A stretch of 38,456 nt of DNA, taken from NCBI GenBank assembly GCA_947371015.1, contig CANBNK010000038.1, positions 1 through 38,456 of the forward strand. Direction: 5' to 3'. The notes beneath the pieces were generated by a model. The model was not told where the DNA came from. It worked only from the letters and a program-made list of their open reading frames with translations, and did no database searches. A program made the position numbers and the translations under genes. Below are positions 20,792 to 28,023 of this stretch, piece by piece (the first letter of the stretch is position 1; each line of letters begins with the position of its first letter). This DNA is from Acetobacteraceae bacterium. GTDB taxonomy: Bacteria > Pseudomonadota > Alphaproteobacteria > Acetobacterales > Acetobacteraceae.

Positions 20792-21919
20792 CTAGACCCG
20801 CATCGGCATCAGCACGTACAGCGCCTCAGGCTTCGCCGCGTCGCGCACCACGGTGGGGGCGCTGCCATCGGCGAACTCGAACTGCACGGTGTCGATGATC
20901 TGGTCGGTGATGTCGTTCAGGTAGCGGGCCTGGAAGCCGATCTCCAGCGGGGTGTTGTCATAGCTGACCACCTCACCGTCCAACTCCTCCTGCGCCTGGC
21001 CCTGCTCCGGACTGGCGGCGGAGAGCACCAGCAGGTTGCGGTCCAGGCTCAGCTTGACGGGCTTGCTGCGCTCGCTGGAGATGGCGGCCACGCGGCCGAC
21101 GGCTTCGGCGAACTCCTTCTTGTGGACCTTCAGGATCTTGTCGTTGCCGCGCGGGATCACCCGCTCATATTCCGGGAAGGTGCCGTCGATCAGCTTGCTG
21201 GTCAGCGAGACCGGGCCGATGCCGAAGCGGACCTTGGTGTCGGAGAGCCGCACCTCGATCTCGTCCTGGGTTTCCTCGGCCAGCTTGCGCAGCTCGTTGA
21301 TGGTCTTGCGCGGCACGATCACCCCGGGCATGCCGGCGGCGCCGTCTGGCAGCGGTTCCTCGACGCGGGCCAGGCGATGGCCATCCGTCGCCACCGCGCG
21401 CAGCACCTTCACGCCCTCGCTTTCCGTCGCGTGCAGGTAGATGCCGTTCAGGTAGTAGCGGGTTTCTTCCGTGCTGATGGCGAAGCGCGTGCGGTCGATC
21501 AGGTCCCGCAGTAGGCCGGCCGGCAGGTTGAACTTGGTCGGCAGCTTGCCCTCGGTCATCGAGGGGAAGTCCTCCACCGGCAGCACCGAGAGCGAGGTGT
21601 TGAAGCGGCCGGCGCGCAGGCTCAACGGGGCGTCGCCGCCGCCATGGTCCAGTTCCACCTTGGCGCCATCCGGCAGCTTGCGGACGATTTCATACAGCGT
21701 GGCCGCCGGCGCGGTGGTGCGGCCCTCGCGGCTGATCTGCACGCCGGGCACTTCCTCGACCACGGCGATTTCCATGTCGGTGGCGGTGAGCTTCAGCACG
21801 CCACCCTTCGCTTCCATCAGCACATTGGCGAGGATGGGGATGGTGTTGCGACGCTCGACGACGCTCTGCACATGCGCGAGCGCCTTGAGCAGGATCGCCC
21901 TTTCGACGGTGAACTTCAT
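20792..21919 (-). CDS. dnaN: DNA polymerase III beta subunit (sliding clamp)
   Basis: A 375-residue sliding clamp with the three-domain beta-clamp layout. The N terminus MKFTVERAILLKALAHVQSV and VVERRNTIPILANVLMEAKG, the middle TRFAISTEETRYYLNGIYLH and the C-terminal EALYVLMPMRV are all diagnostic. It encircles DNA as a dimer and tethers Pol III. The ATG at 21919 has AAGGGGAG about 9 bases upstream, better than a start ten codons earlier. It lies 121 bases after a metallophosphoesterase gene that separates it from dnaA; the gap contains a sequence one base away from the DnaA box, so dnaN may have its own promoter under DnaA control. Confidence 0.98.
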   Translation of the reverse strand: MKFTVERAILLKALAHVQSVVERRNTIPILANVLMEAKGGVLKLTATDMEIAVVEEVPGVQISREGRTTAPAATLYEIVRKLPDGAKVELDHGGGDAPLSLRAGRFNTSLSVLPVEDFPSMTEGKLPTKFNLPAGLLRDLIDRTRFAISTEETRYYLNGIYLHATESEGVKVLRAVATDGHRLARVEEPLPDGAAGMPGVIVPRKTINELRKLAEETQDEIEVRLSDTKVRFGIGPVSLTSKLIDGTFPEYERVIPRGNDKILKVHKKEFAEAVGRVAAISSERSKPVKLSLDRNLLVLSAASPEQGQAQEELDGEVVSYDNTPLEIGFQARYLNDITDQIIDTVQFEFADGSAPTVVRDAAKPEALYVLMPMRV

Positions 21920-22017
21920 GGCAACCACGCTCCCCTTCCGGCCGCCCACCAGGCAGCCAGCCGATTCGACTGGGTGAAGGTAAGGTTTTCCGCGGCTGTC
22001 ACCAAGCCCGCCGTGGG

Positions 22018-22026
22018 TTATCCCCA
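22018..22026 (+). promoter_or_regulatory. DnaA-box-like site upstream of dnaN
   Basis: TTATCCCCA differs at one position from the consensus TTATCCACA. It sits in the 121-base gap between the metallophosphoesterase stop (22041) and the dnaN start (21919), about 100 bases before dnaN. One near-match in GC-rich DNA is weak evidence on its own; its position in the replication block raises interest. Confidence 0.35.
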
Positions 22027-22040
22027 GGCGCCGCCTCGCT

Positions 22041-22892
22041 TTATTCCGCCAGCGGCGGCAGGGTGGTCACGGTACCGCCGGAAAGTGCCGTCCAACCGGT
22101 CATGTCAATGACGAACATGCGCGGCGGCTCGACCAGGCGATGGCGCGCTTCGCGGCCTTCCAGCGTCCATTCCAGGTAGCCCGGGCGGGGAAAGCTGCCC
22201 AGGCGTTCCTGCCAGCGCCGCACATCCACCATGGCGGTGGCCGGCGCCCAGACGATCTCGATGCCTTCCCAAACCAGCCGCCGGTAAACATGCAAGTGGC
22301 CGCAGGCGATCACCTTGACGCCGCCGCTGCGGCAGGCGTGCAGCAGCCGCATCCGCGCGGGATGCGAGACACAGGCCGTGGTCGGCTTCGGGTCGTCGGG
22401 GTCACCGTCGAAGGGCGGCATATGCATGAACAGCATCACCGGTCGGCCGCCGCGGCGGGCCAGGGCTTCGGCCAGGAAGGCGTCCTGCTCGGCTTCCTCG
22501 GCCAGCCCGCTGGCCAGCAGCGATGTGTCGATACCGATCAGCCGCCAGTCATCGGCATCATGCAGCCACCAGTTGGCGCCGACATGGTCGCGCCACGCCT
22601 TGATGCGGGCATGGTTGACCGGTTGGTCGAGCCGGGAGAAAGCCGGCGCCTCGCCGGTATCATGGTTGCCGGGGATGGCGAGGCAGGGCAGCCCCAGCGC
22701 GCGCAGCTGGGCGGCGCCGTATTCGATGTCATCGGCCGCCACCGGGCCGTTGAAGGCGATATCGCCGGTATGGACCAGCAGGTTGGGCGGCGATTCCCGC
22801 ATGGCCTCGCGGAAGGCCAGCCAGTTTTGCGCGAAATAGCCATGCGTCGGCGAAAGATGCGTATCGCTGACCTGTACCAGCCGCAGCACCAT
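22041..22892 (-). CDS. Calcineurin-like metallophosphoesterase (CpdA-like)
   Basis: A 283-residue metallophosphoesterase with every core motif in order: D-x-H (VSDTHLS), GD (VHTGDIAFNG), GNH[DE] (IPGNHDTGEA), a lone His (LFMHMPPFDG) and GHxH (IACGHLHVYRR). These coordinate two metal ions. The arrangement resembles class III cyclic-nucleotide phosphodiesterases such as CpdA, but the fold also covers lipid and nucleotide phosphatases, so the substrate is open. It starts eight bases after the dnaA stop with no clear Shine-Dalgarno sequence, suggesting translational coupling to dnaA. Its position between dnaA and dnaN is unusual for a conserved block. Confidence 0.9.
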   Translation of the reverse strand: MVLRLVQVSDTHLSPTHGYFAQNWLAFREAMRESPPNLLVHTGDIAFNGPVAADDIEYGAAQLRALGLPCLAIPGNHDTGEAPAFSRLDQPVNHARIKAWRDHVGANWWLHDADDWRLIGIDTSLLASGLAEEAEQDAFLAEALARRGGRPVMLFMHMPPFDGDPDDPKPTTACVSHPARMRLLHACRSGGVKVIACGHLHVYRRLVWEGIEIVWAPATAMVDVRRWQERLGSFPRPGYLEWTLEGREARHRLVEPPRMFVIDMTGWTALSGGTVTTLPPLAE

Positions 22893-22900
22893 GGCGCGGC

Positions 22901-24352
22901 TCAGGTTTCCAGCATCTTGCGTAGCAGCGCGACATCCTCGGCGAAGGCGACGTCGGCGGCCATGAGCTCGGCGATGCGCGAGACCGCGTGCATCACCGTG
23001 GTGTGATCGCGGTTGCCGAAGCGGCGGCCGATCTCGGGCAGGCTGCGCTGGGTCAGCTGCTTGGCCAGGTACATCGCCACCTGGCGCGGCCGGGCCACGG
23101 CGCGGGCACGGCGCGGGCTGGCCATGTCGGTCAGGCGGATATTGTAGTGCTCCGCGACCTTCTTCTGGATTTCCTCGATGCTGATGCGCTTGTCGTGCGC
23201 GCGCAGCATGTCGGCCAGCACTTCCTGCACGGATTCCAGCGTGACGCTGCGGCCGAACAGGTTGGCATGCGCGATCAGCCGGTTCAGGGCGCCTTCCAGC
23301 TCCCGCACATTGCTGGTGATCTTGTGCGCCAGCAACTCCAGCACGCGCGGCGGGACCGCCACACCGGAGGCATGCGCCTTGGCCTCGACGATGGAGAGCC
23401 GCAACTCGTAGGTGGTGGCGTGCAGGTCGGCGACCATGCCCCAGCCGAGGCGGGTACGCAGCCGGTCCTCGATGCCATTCAGGTCGCTGGGCGACTTGTC
23501 CGAGCTGACGACGATCTGCTTGCCGCTATCCACCAACGCGTTGAAGGTATGGAAGAACTCTTCCTGCGTGTTGTCCTTGCCGATCAGGAATTGCAGGTCG
23601 TCGATCATCAGCACATCGACCGAGCGCAGGCTTTCCTTGAACTCCATCGTGGACTGCGACCGCAGCGCGGCGATGAAGCGGTACATGAACTTCTCGGCGC
23701 TCATGTAGGCGACCGAGGCGTTTTCGCGTTCGCGCAGCGCCCAGGCGATCGAGTGCATCAGGTGGGTCTTGCCCAGGCCGACGCCGCCATACAGGAACAG
23801 CGGATTGAAGCCGGCGCTGTTGGGCTTTTCCGCAACCCGGCGGGCGCAGGCATGGGCGAATTCATTCGGCTTGCCGACGACGAAGGTGTCGAAGGTGAAG
23901 CGCGGCTCCAACGGGGCGATCCAGTCGCCGGCGCGGTCCAGCTTCTCGCTGACCACGCTGGCCATCGGGCGCAGGGCGGGGCGCGGCGTCAGGCCTTCGG
24001 CCAGGCCGTTCTCGGGCTGCGTCGGGTTGGGTTCGGTCAAACCAGCGCTGCCACCGGCGGCGACGCGGATATCGACGCGACGAATGGCGGGGTTTTCGGA
24101 CTGCCACAGGCCCTTCAAGCGGTCGCCGTAATGGCCGCGGACCCAGTCGCGCAGGAAGCGGGTGGGCAGCAGGACAACGGCTTCGTCACCCTCAACCCCG
24201 GCCAGCGTCATCTGGCGCAGCCAGGTGCGGTATTCGACCTCGCCGACTTCCTCACGCATGCGGCCGCGGATGCGGGCCCAGGAGGAAGCAAGTTGTGCGG
24301 GGCCCTGCTTGCTGGCCGTTGGGGGGAACGACGAGCTGGGTTCCTTGTCCAT
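22901..24352 (-). CDS. dnaA: Chromosomal replication initiator protein DnaA
   Basis: A 483-residue initiator ATPase. Domain I begins SWARIRGRMREEVGEVEYRT; domain II is a short variable linker (about 100-145); domain III has Walker A GGVGLGKT (189-196) and Walker B VLMIDDLQF (247-255). Domain IV has the DnaA signature, with the helix-turn-helix LTQRSLPEIGRRFGNRDHTT and HAVSRI near the C terminus. ATG 24352 is preceded by GAGGGA. It is followed eight bases later by the metallophosphoesterase gene, and preceded by 339 bases without a gene. Regulation by its own product is expected in the family, but no perfect DnaA box was seen upstream. Confidence 0.98.
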   Translation of the reverse strand: MDKEPSSSFPPTASKQGPAQLASSWARIRGRMREEVGEVEYRTWLRQMTLAGVEGDEAVVLLPTRFLRDWVRGHYGDRLKGLWQSENPAIRRVDIRVAAGGSAGLTEPNPTQPENGLAEGLTPRPALRPMASVVSEKLDRAGDWIAPLEPRFTFDTFVVGKPNEFAHACARRVAEKPNSAGFNPLFLYGGVGLGKTHLMHSIAWALRERENASVAYMSAEKFMYRFIAALRSQSTMEFKESLRSVDVLMIDDLQFLIGKDNTQEEFFHTFNALVDSGKQIVVSSDKSPSDLNGIEDRLRTRLGWGMVADLHATTYELRLSIVEAKAHASGVAVPPRVLELLAHKITSNVRELEGALNRLIAHANLFGRSVTLESVQEVLADMLRAHDKRISIEEIQKKVAEHYNIRLTDMASPRRARAVARPRQVAMYLAKQLTQRSLPEIGRRFGNRDHTTVMHAVSRIAELMAADVAFAEDVALLRKMLET

Positions 24353-24490
24353 TCCCTCACACCTGCAAACGAGTTATGGCCACAGCCGAACTAAAATCCG
24401 GGCTACCGCCCAGCCTGCCTGCCCGGCCACATGCACTCTCCGACCGGGGGGGGAGGAGAGCGCTGGCTAACCGTCGCTGCCGTTAAGGAC

Positions 24491-24577
24491 GTTAACCCAC
24501 ATTTCCCACTTCGGCAAATCGCAACTTTCGATTTTGCCGAAGTGGCGAAGTAACGTCTGAATGTAGATTGGGTTAAC
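24491..24577. repeat. Nested inverted repeats in the dnaA-rpsT gap
   Basis: The inner repeat pairs CCACTTCGGCAAATCG (24506-24521) with CGATTTTGCCGAAGTGG (24529-24545), differing only by one extra base in the right arm, around the seven-base loop CAACTTT. The outer repeat pairs GTTAACCCA (24491-24499) with TGGGTTAAC (24569-24577). No T-run follows either arm. The low GC and nested symmetry stand out sharply from the rest of the window and look more like a protein-binding or strand-opening site than a terminator. Confidence 0.65.
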
Positions 24578-24639
24578 TGATCAAGCCGGCGCATTGCCTT
24601 TCGCAGACATGCGAGGTTCGTCAGTGATATGCGCGGCAT

Positions 24640-24661
24640 TACTGAGGTTCTACCCTCAGTA
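24640..24661 (-). terminator. Candidate terminator downstream of rpsT
   Basis: Arms TACTGAGG (24640-24647) and CCTCAGTA (24654-24661) are perfectly complementary with a six-base loop. It lies 30 bases after the rpsT stop. A smaller hairpin, TGAACC (24680-24685) with GGTTCA (24689-24694), overlaps the rpsT stop codon itself. There is no U-tract after either. Confidence 0.45.
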
Positions 24662-24691
24662 GCCGATCAGCGCCGCAACTGAACCAAAGGT

Positions 24692-24970
24692 TCAGGCGGT
24701 GGCGCTGGCGCCGATGCCCTTGATGCGGGACGACAGGCGGGAGAGCTTGCGAGCAACCGAATTGCGGTGCAGCACGCCCTTGGTGGCCGCGCGCTGCAGT
24801 TCCGGCTGCGCGGCCTTGAAGGCCTCCTGGGCGACGGACTTGTCGCCTTCGGCAATGGCCTGCTCGACCTTGCGCAGGAAGGTACGCACCCGGGAGCGCC
24901 GCGCACGATTACGGACGGTGCGCTTTTCGGTCTGGCGGATGCGCTTGCGCGCGGAAGCAGTGTTCGCCAT
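24692..24970 (-). CDS. rpsT: 30S ribosomal protein S20
   Basis: A 92-residue, very basic ribosomal protein that binds 16S rRNA early in 30S assembly. The start [20 protein letters not shown] and the C-terminal [20 protein letters not shown] are diagnostic of bS20, and the length is normal. It lies between the crotonase gene and dnaA, the conserved alphaproteobacterial position. A good promoter (TTGACG-N17-CTAGAA) sits about 80 bases upstream, leaving a leader of roughly 70 bases, long enough for the feedback control known for S20 in E. coli, though no specific structure was identified. Confidence 0.98.
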   Translation of the reverse strand: MANTASARKRIRQTEKRTVRNRARRSRVRTFLRKVEQAIAEGDKSVAQEAFKAAQPELQRAATKGVLHRNSVARKLSRLSSRIKGIGASATA

Positions 24971-25047
24971 GGCGGTGTGACTTCAGTCCAGCAAGAGGAT
25001 CAACGGGATGACGCCTCAGCCAAACGGGGCAGCGGCGGGAGGAGCGC

Positions 25048-25076
25048 TTCTAGCCTCGGGCGGAGGCTGGCGTCAA
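25048..25076 (-). promoter_or_regulatory. Promoter of rpsT
   Basis: On the minus strand TTGACG (25076-25071) and CTAGAA (25053-25048) are separated by exactly 17 bases. This is the best -35/-10 pair in the window and lies in the 158-base gap between the crotonase stop and the rpsT start. Transcription would begin near 25041. It supports reading other CTAG octamers in this DNA as -10 elements. Confidence 0.65.
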
Positions 25077-25128
25077 GGACGCCCCGCCAGCCGCCCGCGC
25101 CAGGGTGGCGCCTGGCTCAACGCCAGGG

Positions 25129-25902
25129 TCAACGATTGCGGAAGTTCGCCTTCCGCTTTTCGGCGAAGGCGGCCATGCCTTCCTTCTGGTCCTCGGTGGC
25201 GAAAAGCGAGAGAAACAGCCGACGTTCGGTCTTTACGCCCTCGGTCAGCGTGGTCTCGAACGCCGCATTGACCGCGTCCTTGGCGATGGCGACGGCGGTG
25301 GCCGAGAGGGTGGCAATCTTTTCGCCGAGCTTCACCGCTTCCGCCACCAGATCGGCGGCGGGGACCACCCGGGCCACCAGATTCGCCCGCTCGGCGGCCT
25401 CGGCGCCCATCATGCTGCCGGTCAGCACCATCTCCATGGCCTTGGACTTGCCGATGGCGCGGGTCAGCCGCTGGCTGCCGCCGGCGCCGGGGATGACACC
25501 CAGGTTGATCTCCGGCTGGCCGAATTTGGCGGTATCCGCGGCCAGGATCAGGTCGCACATCATCGCCAGTTCGCAGCCGCCGCCCAGCGCGAAGCCGGCC
25601 ACCGCGGCGATGACGGGCTTCTTCACCCGCAGCACGGTTTCCCACGGCGCGATGAAGTCGCTGATGAACACGGCCGGGAAGGTCCGGGCCTGCATTTCCT
25701 TGATATCGGCGCCGGCGGCGAAGGCCTTTTCGTTGCCGGTCAGCACGATGGCGGCAATGGCGGGGTCGGCGTCATAGGCCAGCAGCGCCTCGCCCAGCTC
25801 ACGCATCAGCTGGTCGCACAGCGCGTTCAGTGCCTTGGGGCGGTTCAGCGTGATCAGCGCCACCGGGCCGCGGGTTTCCGTTAGGATCATCTCATAGGCC
25901 AT
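25129..25902 (-). CDS. Enoyl-CoA hydratase (crotonase family)
   Basis: A 257-residue crotonase that hydrates 2-enoyl-CoA in beta-oxidation. Both catalytic glutamates are present: E111 in [12 protein letters not shown] and E131 in [16 protein letters not shown]. The oxyanion-hole segment is [14 protein letters not shown]. The sequence closely follows the mitochondrial short-chain enoyl-CoA hydratase pattern, so true hydratase activity is more likely than an isomerase or unrelated crotonase. ATG 25902 begins [12 protein letters not shown], normal for the family. It sits between mutM and rpsT, a position conserved in alphaproteobacteria without obvious functional reason. Confidence 0.95.
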   Translation of the reverse strand: MAYEMILTETRGPVALITLNRPKALNALCDQLMRELGEALLAYDADPAIAAIVLTGNEKAFAAGADIKEMQARTFPAVFISDFIAPWETVLRVKKPVIAAVAGFALGGGCELAMMCDLILAADTAKFGQPEINLGVIPGAGGSQRLTRAIGKSKAMEMVLTGSMMGAEAAERANLVARVVPAADLVAEAVKLGEKIATLSATAVAIAKDAVNAAFETTLTEGVKTERRLFLSLFATEDQKEGMAAFAEKRKANFRNR

Positions 25903-25935
25903 GCTGCGTCCCCTTTGATTCTGGCTTCCGATTAT

Positions 25936-26781
25936 CTAACGCTGGTGCCGCGGGCAATAGAAGCTGGCCCGGCCGGACTGCACGATGCGCTGGATGCCCT
26001 GGCATTTCGGCTCGCCGGGACAGTCGTCGCAGGGCAGCCCCGCGCGGTCATAGACCTTGAAGCGCTCCTGGAAGAAGCCGATGCCGCCATCGGCCTGGAC
26101 ATAGTCGCGCAGGCTGGAGCCACCGGCCTCGATGCTCTCGCACAGCACGGCCTTGATGGCGGGCACCAGCTTCAGGCAGCGCGCCCCGGCCACGCTATAG
26201 GCCTCTCGCCGCGGGCTGATGCCGGCGCGGTAAAGGGCCTCACTCACATAGATATTGCCCAGGCCCGCGACCACCTTCTGGTCCAGCAGCGCGGCCTTGA
26301 TCGGAGTGTGCTTGCCGGCCAGGGCGTCGCTCAGCACCTGGGGCGTGAAGGCGTCGTCCAGCGGCTCCGGCCCCAGCCCGGCCAGCAGCTTGTGCTGGTC
26401 CTCGGCCGCGGTCGCCACCAGGTCCACACTCCCAAAACGGCGCGGATCAACGAAGCCGACATGGCTGCCGGACTCGGTCTGGATGGCGAAATGTTCATGC
26501 GCCACCGGCTCGTTCGGTCGGTCCTGGGCGCGGCGGGCGACCATGCGGCCGGACATGCCCAGGTGGATCAGCACGCTGTCGCCGCCGTCCAGCCGCATCA
26601 GCATGTATTTGGCGCGGCGGCGGAAGCCGAGCACGCGGGCGCCGGTCAGCCGCGTGACCAGCCCGTCCGGGAAGGGCCAGCGCATATCCGGCCGGGCGAT
26701 GCTGGCGGCGACGATGCGCTGGCCGTCCAGCACCTTGGCCAGGCCGCGCATCACGGTCTCCACTTCCGGCAATTCGGGCAT
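25936..26781 (-). CDS. mutM: Formamidopyrimidine-DNA glycosylase
   Basis: A 281-residue Fpg/MutM glycosylase that removes 8-oxoguanine and formamidopyrimidines and cleaves the abasic site. The catalytic N-terminal MPELPEVETVMRG (Pro as nucleophile, Glu next to it) and K58 in RRRAKYML are present, as are HLGMSGRM and the helix-two-turn-helix region GLGNIYVSEALYRAGI. The C-terminal zinc finger is atypical: it reads CDDC, then RIVQSGRASFYCPRHQR, with His where a fourth Cys is usual. ATG 26781 has GGGGGGAAC upstream. It is divergent from ubiE with only 39 bases between starts; longer upstream frames are rejected because they run antisense through ubiE. Confidence 0.97.
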   Translation of the reverse strand: MPELPEVETVMRGLAKVLDGQRIVAASIARPDMRWPFPDGLVTRLTGARVLGFRRRAKYMLMRLDGGDSVLIHLGMSGRMVARRAQDRPNEPVAHEHFAIQTESGSHVGFVDPRRFGSVDLVATAAEDQHKLLAGLGPEPLDDAFTPQVLSDALAGKHTPIKAALLDQKVVAGLGNIYVSEALYRAGISPRREAYSVAGARCLKLVPAIKAVLCESIEAGGSSLRDYVQADGGIGFFQERFKVYDRAGLPCDDCPGEPKCQGIQRIVQSGRASFYCPRHQR

Positions 26782-26805
26782 GCGTTCCCCCCCAGGGCGA
26801 CTGGT

Positions 26806-26813
26806 GCTAGCCT
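26806..26813 (+). promoter_or_regulatory. Candidate -10 element of ubiE; GCTAGC palindrome shared with divergent mutM
   Basis: GCTAGCCT lies seven bases before the ubiE ATG (26821). The intervening bases CTGCCTCCC-like are the opposite of a Shine-Dalgarno sequence, which favours a leaderless mRNA. The palindromic GCTAGC also reads as GCTAGCAC toward mutM, 25 bases from its start. A clear -35 is absent. Confidence 0.45.
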
Positions 26814-26820
26814 GCCTCCC

Positions 26821-27558
26821 ATGCAGGAAGAAGTCGATTTCGGCTACCGCCAGGTGGCCCGCGAGGACAAGGCCGGGCTGGTGAAGGAAGTCTTCGCCAG
26901 CGTCGCCCCACGCTACGACCTGATGAACGACCTGATGTCGTTGGGCCTGCACCGGGCCTGGAAACGGGCCTTCGTCGCCGCCATCGGCGCCTCGCCGCGG
27001 GAGACGCTGCTGGACCTGGCGGGCGGCACCGGGGATATCAGCTTCGCCGCGCTGGAAAAGGGCGCCGGGCGGGTGCTGCTGAGCGACATCAACCCGGCCA
27101 TGCTGGCGGTGGCGCAGGGCCGCGCGCTGGAACGCGGCCTGGCGGAGGGGTTGAGCTTTCTCTGTGTCGATGCCGAGCATATTCCGCTGCCCGACCGCAG
27201 CGTGGAGAAGGTCTCCATCGCCTTCGGCCTGCGCAACTGCACCGACAAGCCCGCCGTGCTGCGGGAAGCGCGGCGCGTGCTGCGGCCCGGCGGGCGGTTC
27301 CATTGCCTGGAATTCTCCCGCGTGGAGGTCGCCCCGCTCGCCCCGGTGTATGACGCCTGGAGCTTCAAGGTGCTGCCGGTACTGGGCAGCAAGGTGGCCG
27401 GCGACGCCGAAAGCTACCAGTACCTGGCCGAGAGCATCCGCATGTTCCCGGACCAGGAGGCACTATCAGAAATGATGCGATCAGCCGGGCTGGAACGGGT
27501 GAAGCACCAGAGCCTGTCCGGCGGCATCGTCGCCATCCACACCGGCTGGCGGCTTTAG
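26821..27558 (+). CDS. ubiE: Ubiquinone/menaquinone biosynthesis C-methyltransferase
   Basis: A 245-residue SAM-dependent methyltransferase for the C-methylation step of ubiquinone synthesis. Signatures are VFASVAPRYDLMNDLMSLGL near the start, the SAM site LLDLAGGTGDISFA (about 64-77), IAFGLRNCTDKPAVLREARR and LRPGGRFHCLEFS. These identify UbiE/COQ5 rather than another methyltransferase. ATG 26821 gives the standard N terminus MQEEVDFGYRQV; the longer open frame covers mutM antisense. In most alphaproteobacteria ubiB follows directly; here a 153-residue unknown gene follows two bases after the stop. Confidence 0.97.
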   Translation: MQEEVDFGYRQVAREDKAGLVKEVFASVAPRYDLMNDLMSLGLHRAWKRAFVAAIGASPRETLLDLAGGTGDISFAALEKGAGRVLLSDINPAMLAVAQGRALERGLAEGLSFLCVDAEHIPLPDRSVEKVSIAFGLRNCTDKPAVLREARRVLRPGGRFHCLEFSRVEVAPLAPVYDAWSFKVLPVLGSKVAGDAESYQYLAESIRMFPDQEALSEMMRSAGLERVKHQSLSGGIVAIHTGWRL

Positions 27559-27560
27559 CC

Positions 27561-28022
27561 ATGCTGACCACGCGGCTGAGCGGCCTGGGCGACCTGGCGG
27601 GCACCCCGACCCTGGCCAGCATCCAGCAGGTGCCGGTGGACCTGGACGAGCGCGCCTTTCTGTTCCCGGCCGGCAAGCCGTTGACCAGGCTGGTGTTTCA
27701 TCCCACGGGCAGGACCATCCAGGTGGATGCGGTCTTCGCCTTCAACGCCAGCCGCGCCGCGCCCCGGCTGTTCACGCTGGAGTTGGAGGATGCGCGGGTG
27801 CTGGCGCGGACCATCGTGGATGCGGTGTTCCTGGCCCGCACCCAGCACGCCATCACCGAGACGATGCGCGTGGCGGTGGAGGTGCTGACCAATGGCTACC
27901 GGCTGCACATCGGCGAGTTGGATGGCGGCATGGACATCTACTTCGGCACCGCCAGCGTGTGGCGGGTGTGCCAGGGGCTGCTGCGCGCGGTGGATGCGCT
28001 TTCCCCGGTGGAGACGAATTAG
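27561..28022 (+). CDS. Hypothetical protein between ubiE and coaBC
   Basis: I do not recognise this 153-residue protein. It starts MLTTRLSGLGDLAGTPTLAS and reads as a soluble alpha/beta protein without signal peptide, membrane segment, Cys cluster or nucleotide-binding motif; one Cys lies at WRVCQGLL. The middle VDAVFAFNASRAAPRLFTLE and ELEDARVLARTIVDAVFLA looks like alternating strands and helices. Codon use matches neighbours. The ATG is two bases past the ubiE stop, so it is almost surely translated with ubiE. It occupies the place where ubiB normally sits but has no kinase-like motif. It ends directly at an inverted-repeat element. Confidence 0.72.
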   Translation: MLTTRLSGLGDLAGTPTLASIQQVPVDLDERAFLFPAGKPLTRLVFHPTGRTIQVDAVFAFNASRAAPRLFTLELEDARVLARTIVDAVFLARTQHAITETMRVAVEVLTNGYRLHIGELDGGMDIYFGTASVWRVCQGLLRAVDALSPVETN

Positions 28023-28023
28023 A

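Larger units (their letters stand above)
24353..24691. other. Gene-free dnaA-rpsT region: candidate oriC or dnaA control region
   Basis: This 339-base gap is the longest stretch without a gene. From dnaA outward it holds a hairpin (CTCTCC 24436-24441 / GGAGAG 24455-24460) around a G8 run, then an AT-richer core at about 24481-24580 with nested palindromes, then a hairpin before rpsT. The core has two near-canonical TTAA boxes (TTAAGGACGTTAACC) and GTTAACCCACA, loosely like a DnaA box but not matching it. Position next to dnaA and local AT content favour an origin; absence of clear DnaA-box clusters argues against it. A small open frame here (24403-24639) has no protein-like features. Confidence 0.4.

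Noticed and set aside
24491-24504. CtrA-binding site of the TTAA-N7-TTAA type
   Set aside because: The two TTAA boxes are separated by five bases instead of seven, so the consensus is not met; kept only as a minor finding.
24403-24639. Small minus-strand open frame (78 codons) in the dnaA-rpsT gap
   Set aside because: Composition and residues look random, it spans the palindromes, and no ribosome binding site precedes it.
24353-24691. Cluster of DnaA boxes defining oriC
   Set aside because: No exact TTATCCACA or one-mismatch cluster was found here; TTAACCCACA needs an inserted base. The origin is therefore only a candidate.
25915-26820. N-terminal extension of ubiE from 25915
   Set aside because: These codons are antisense to mutM; UbiE homologues start at the position of 26821.
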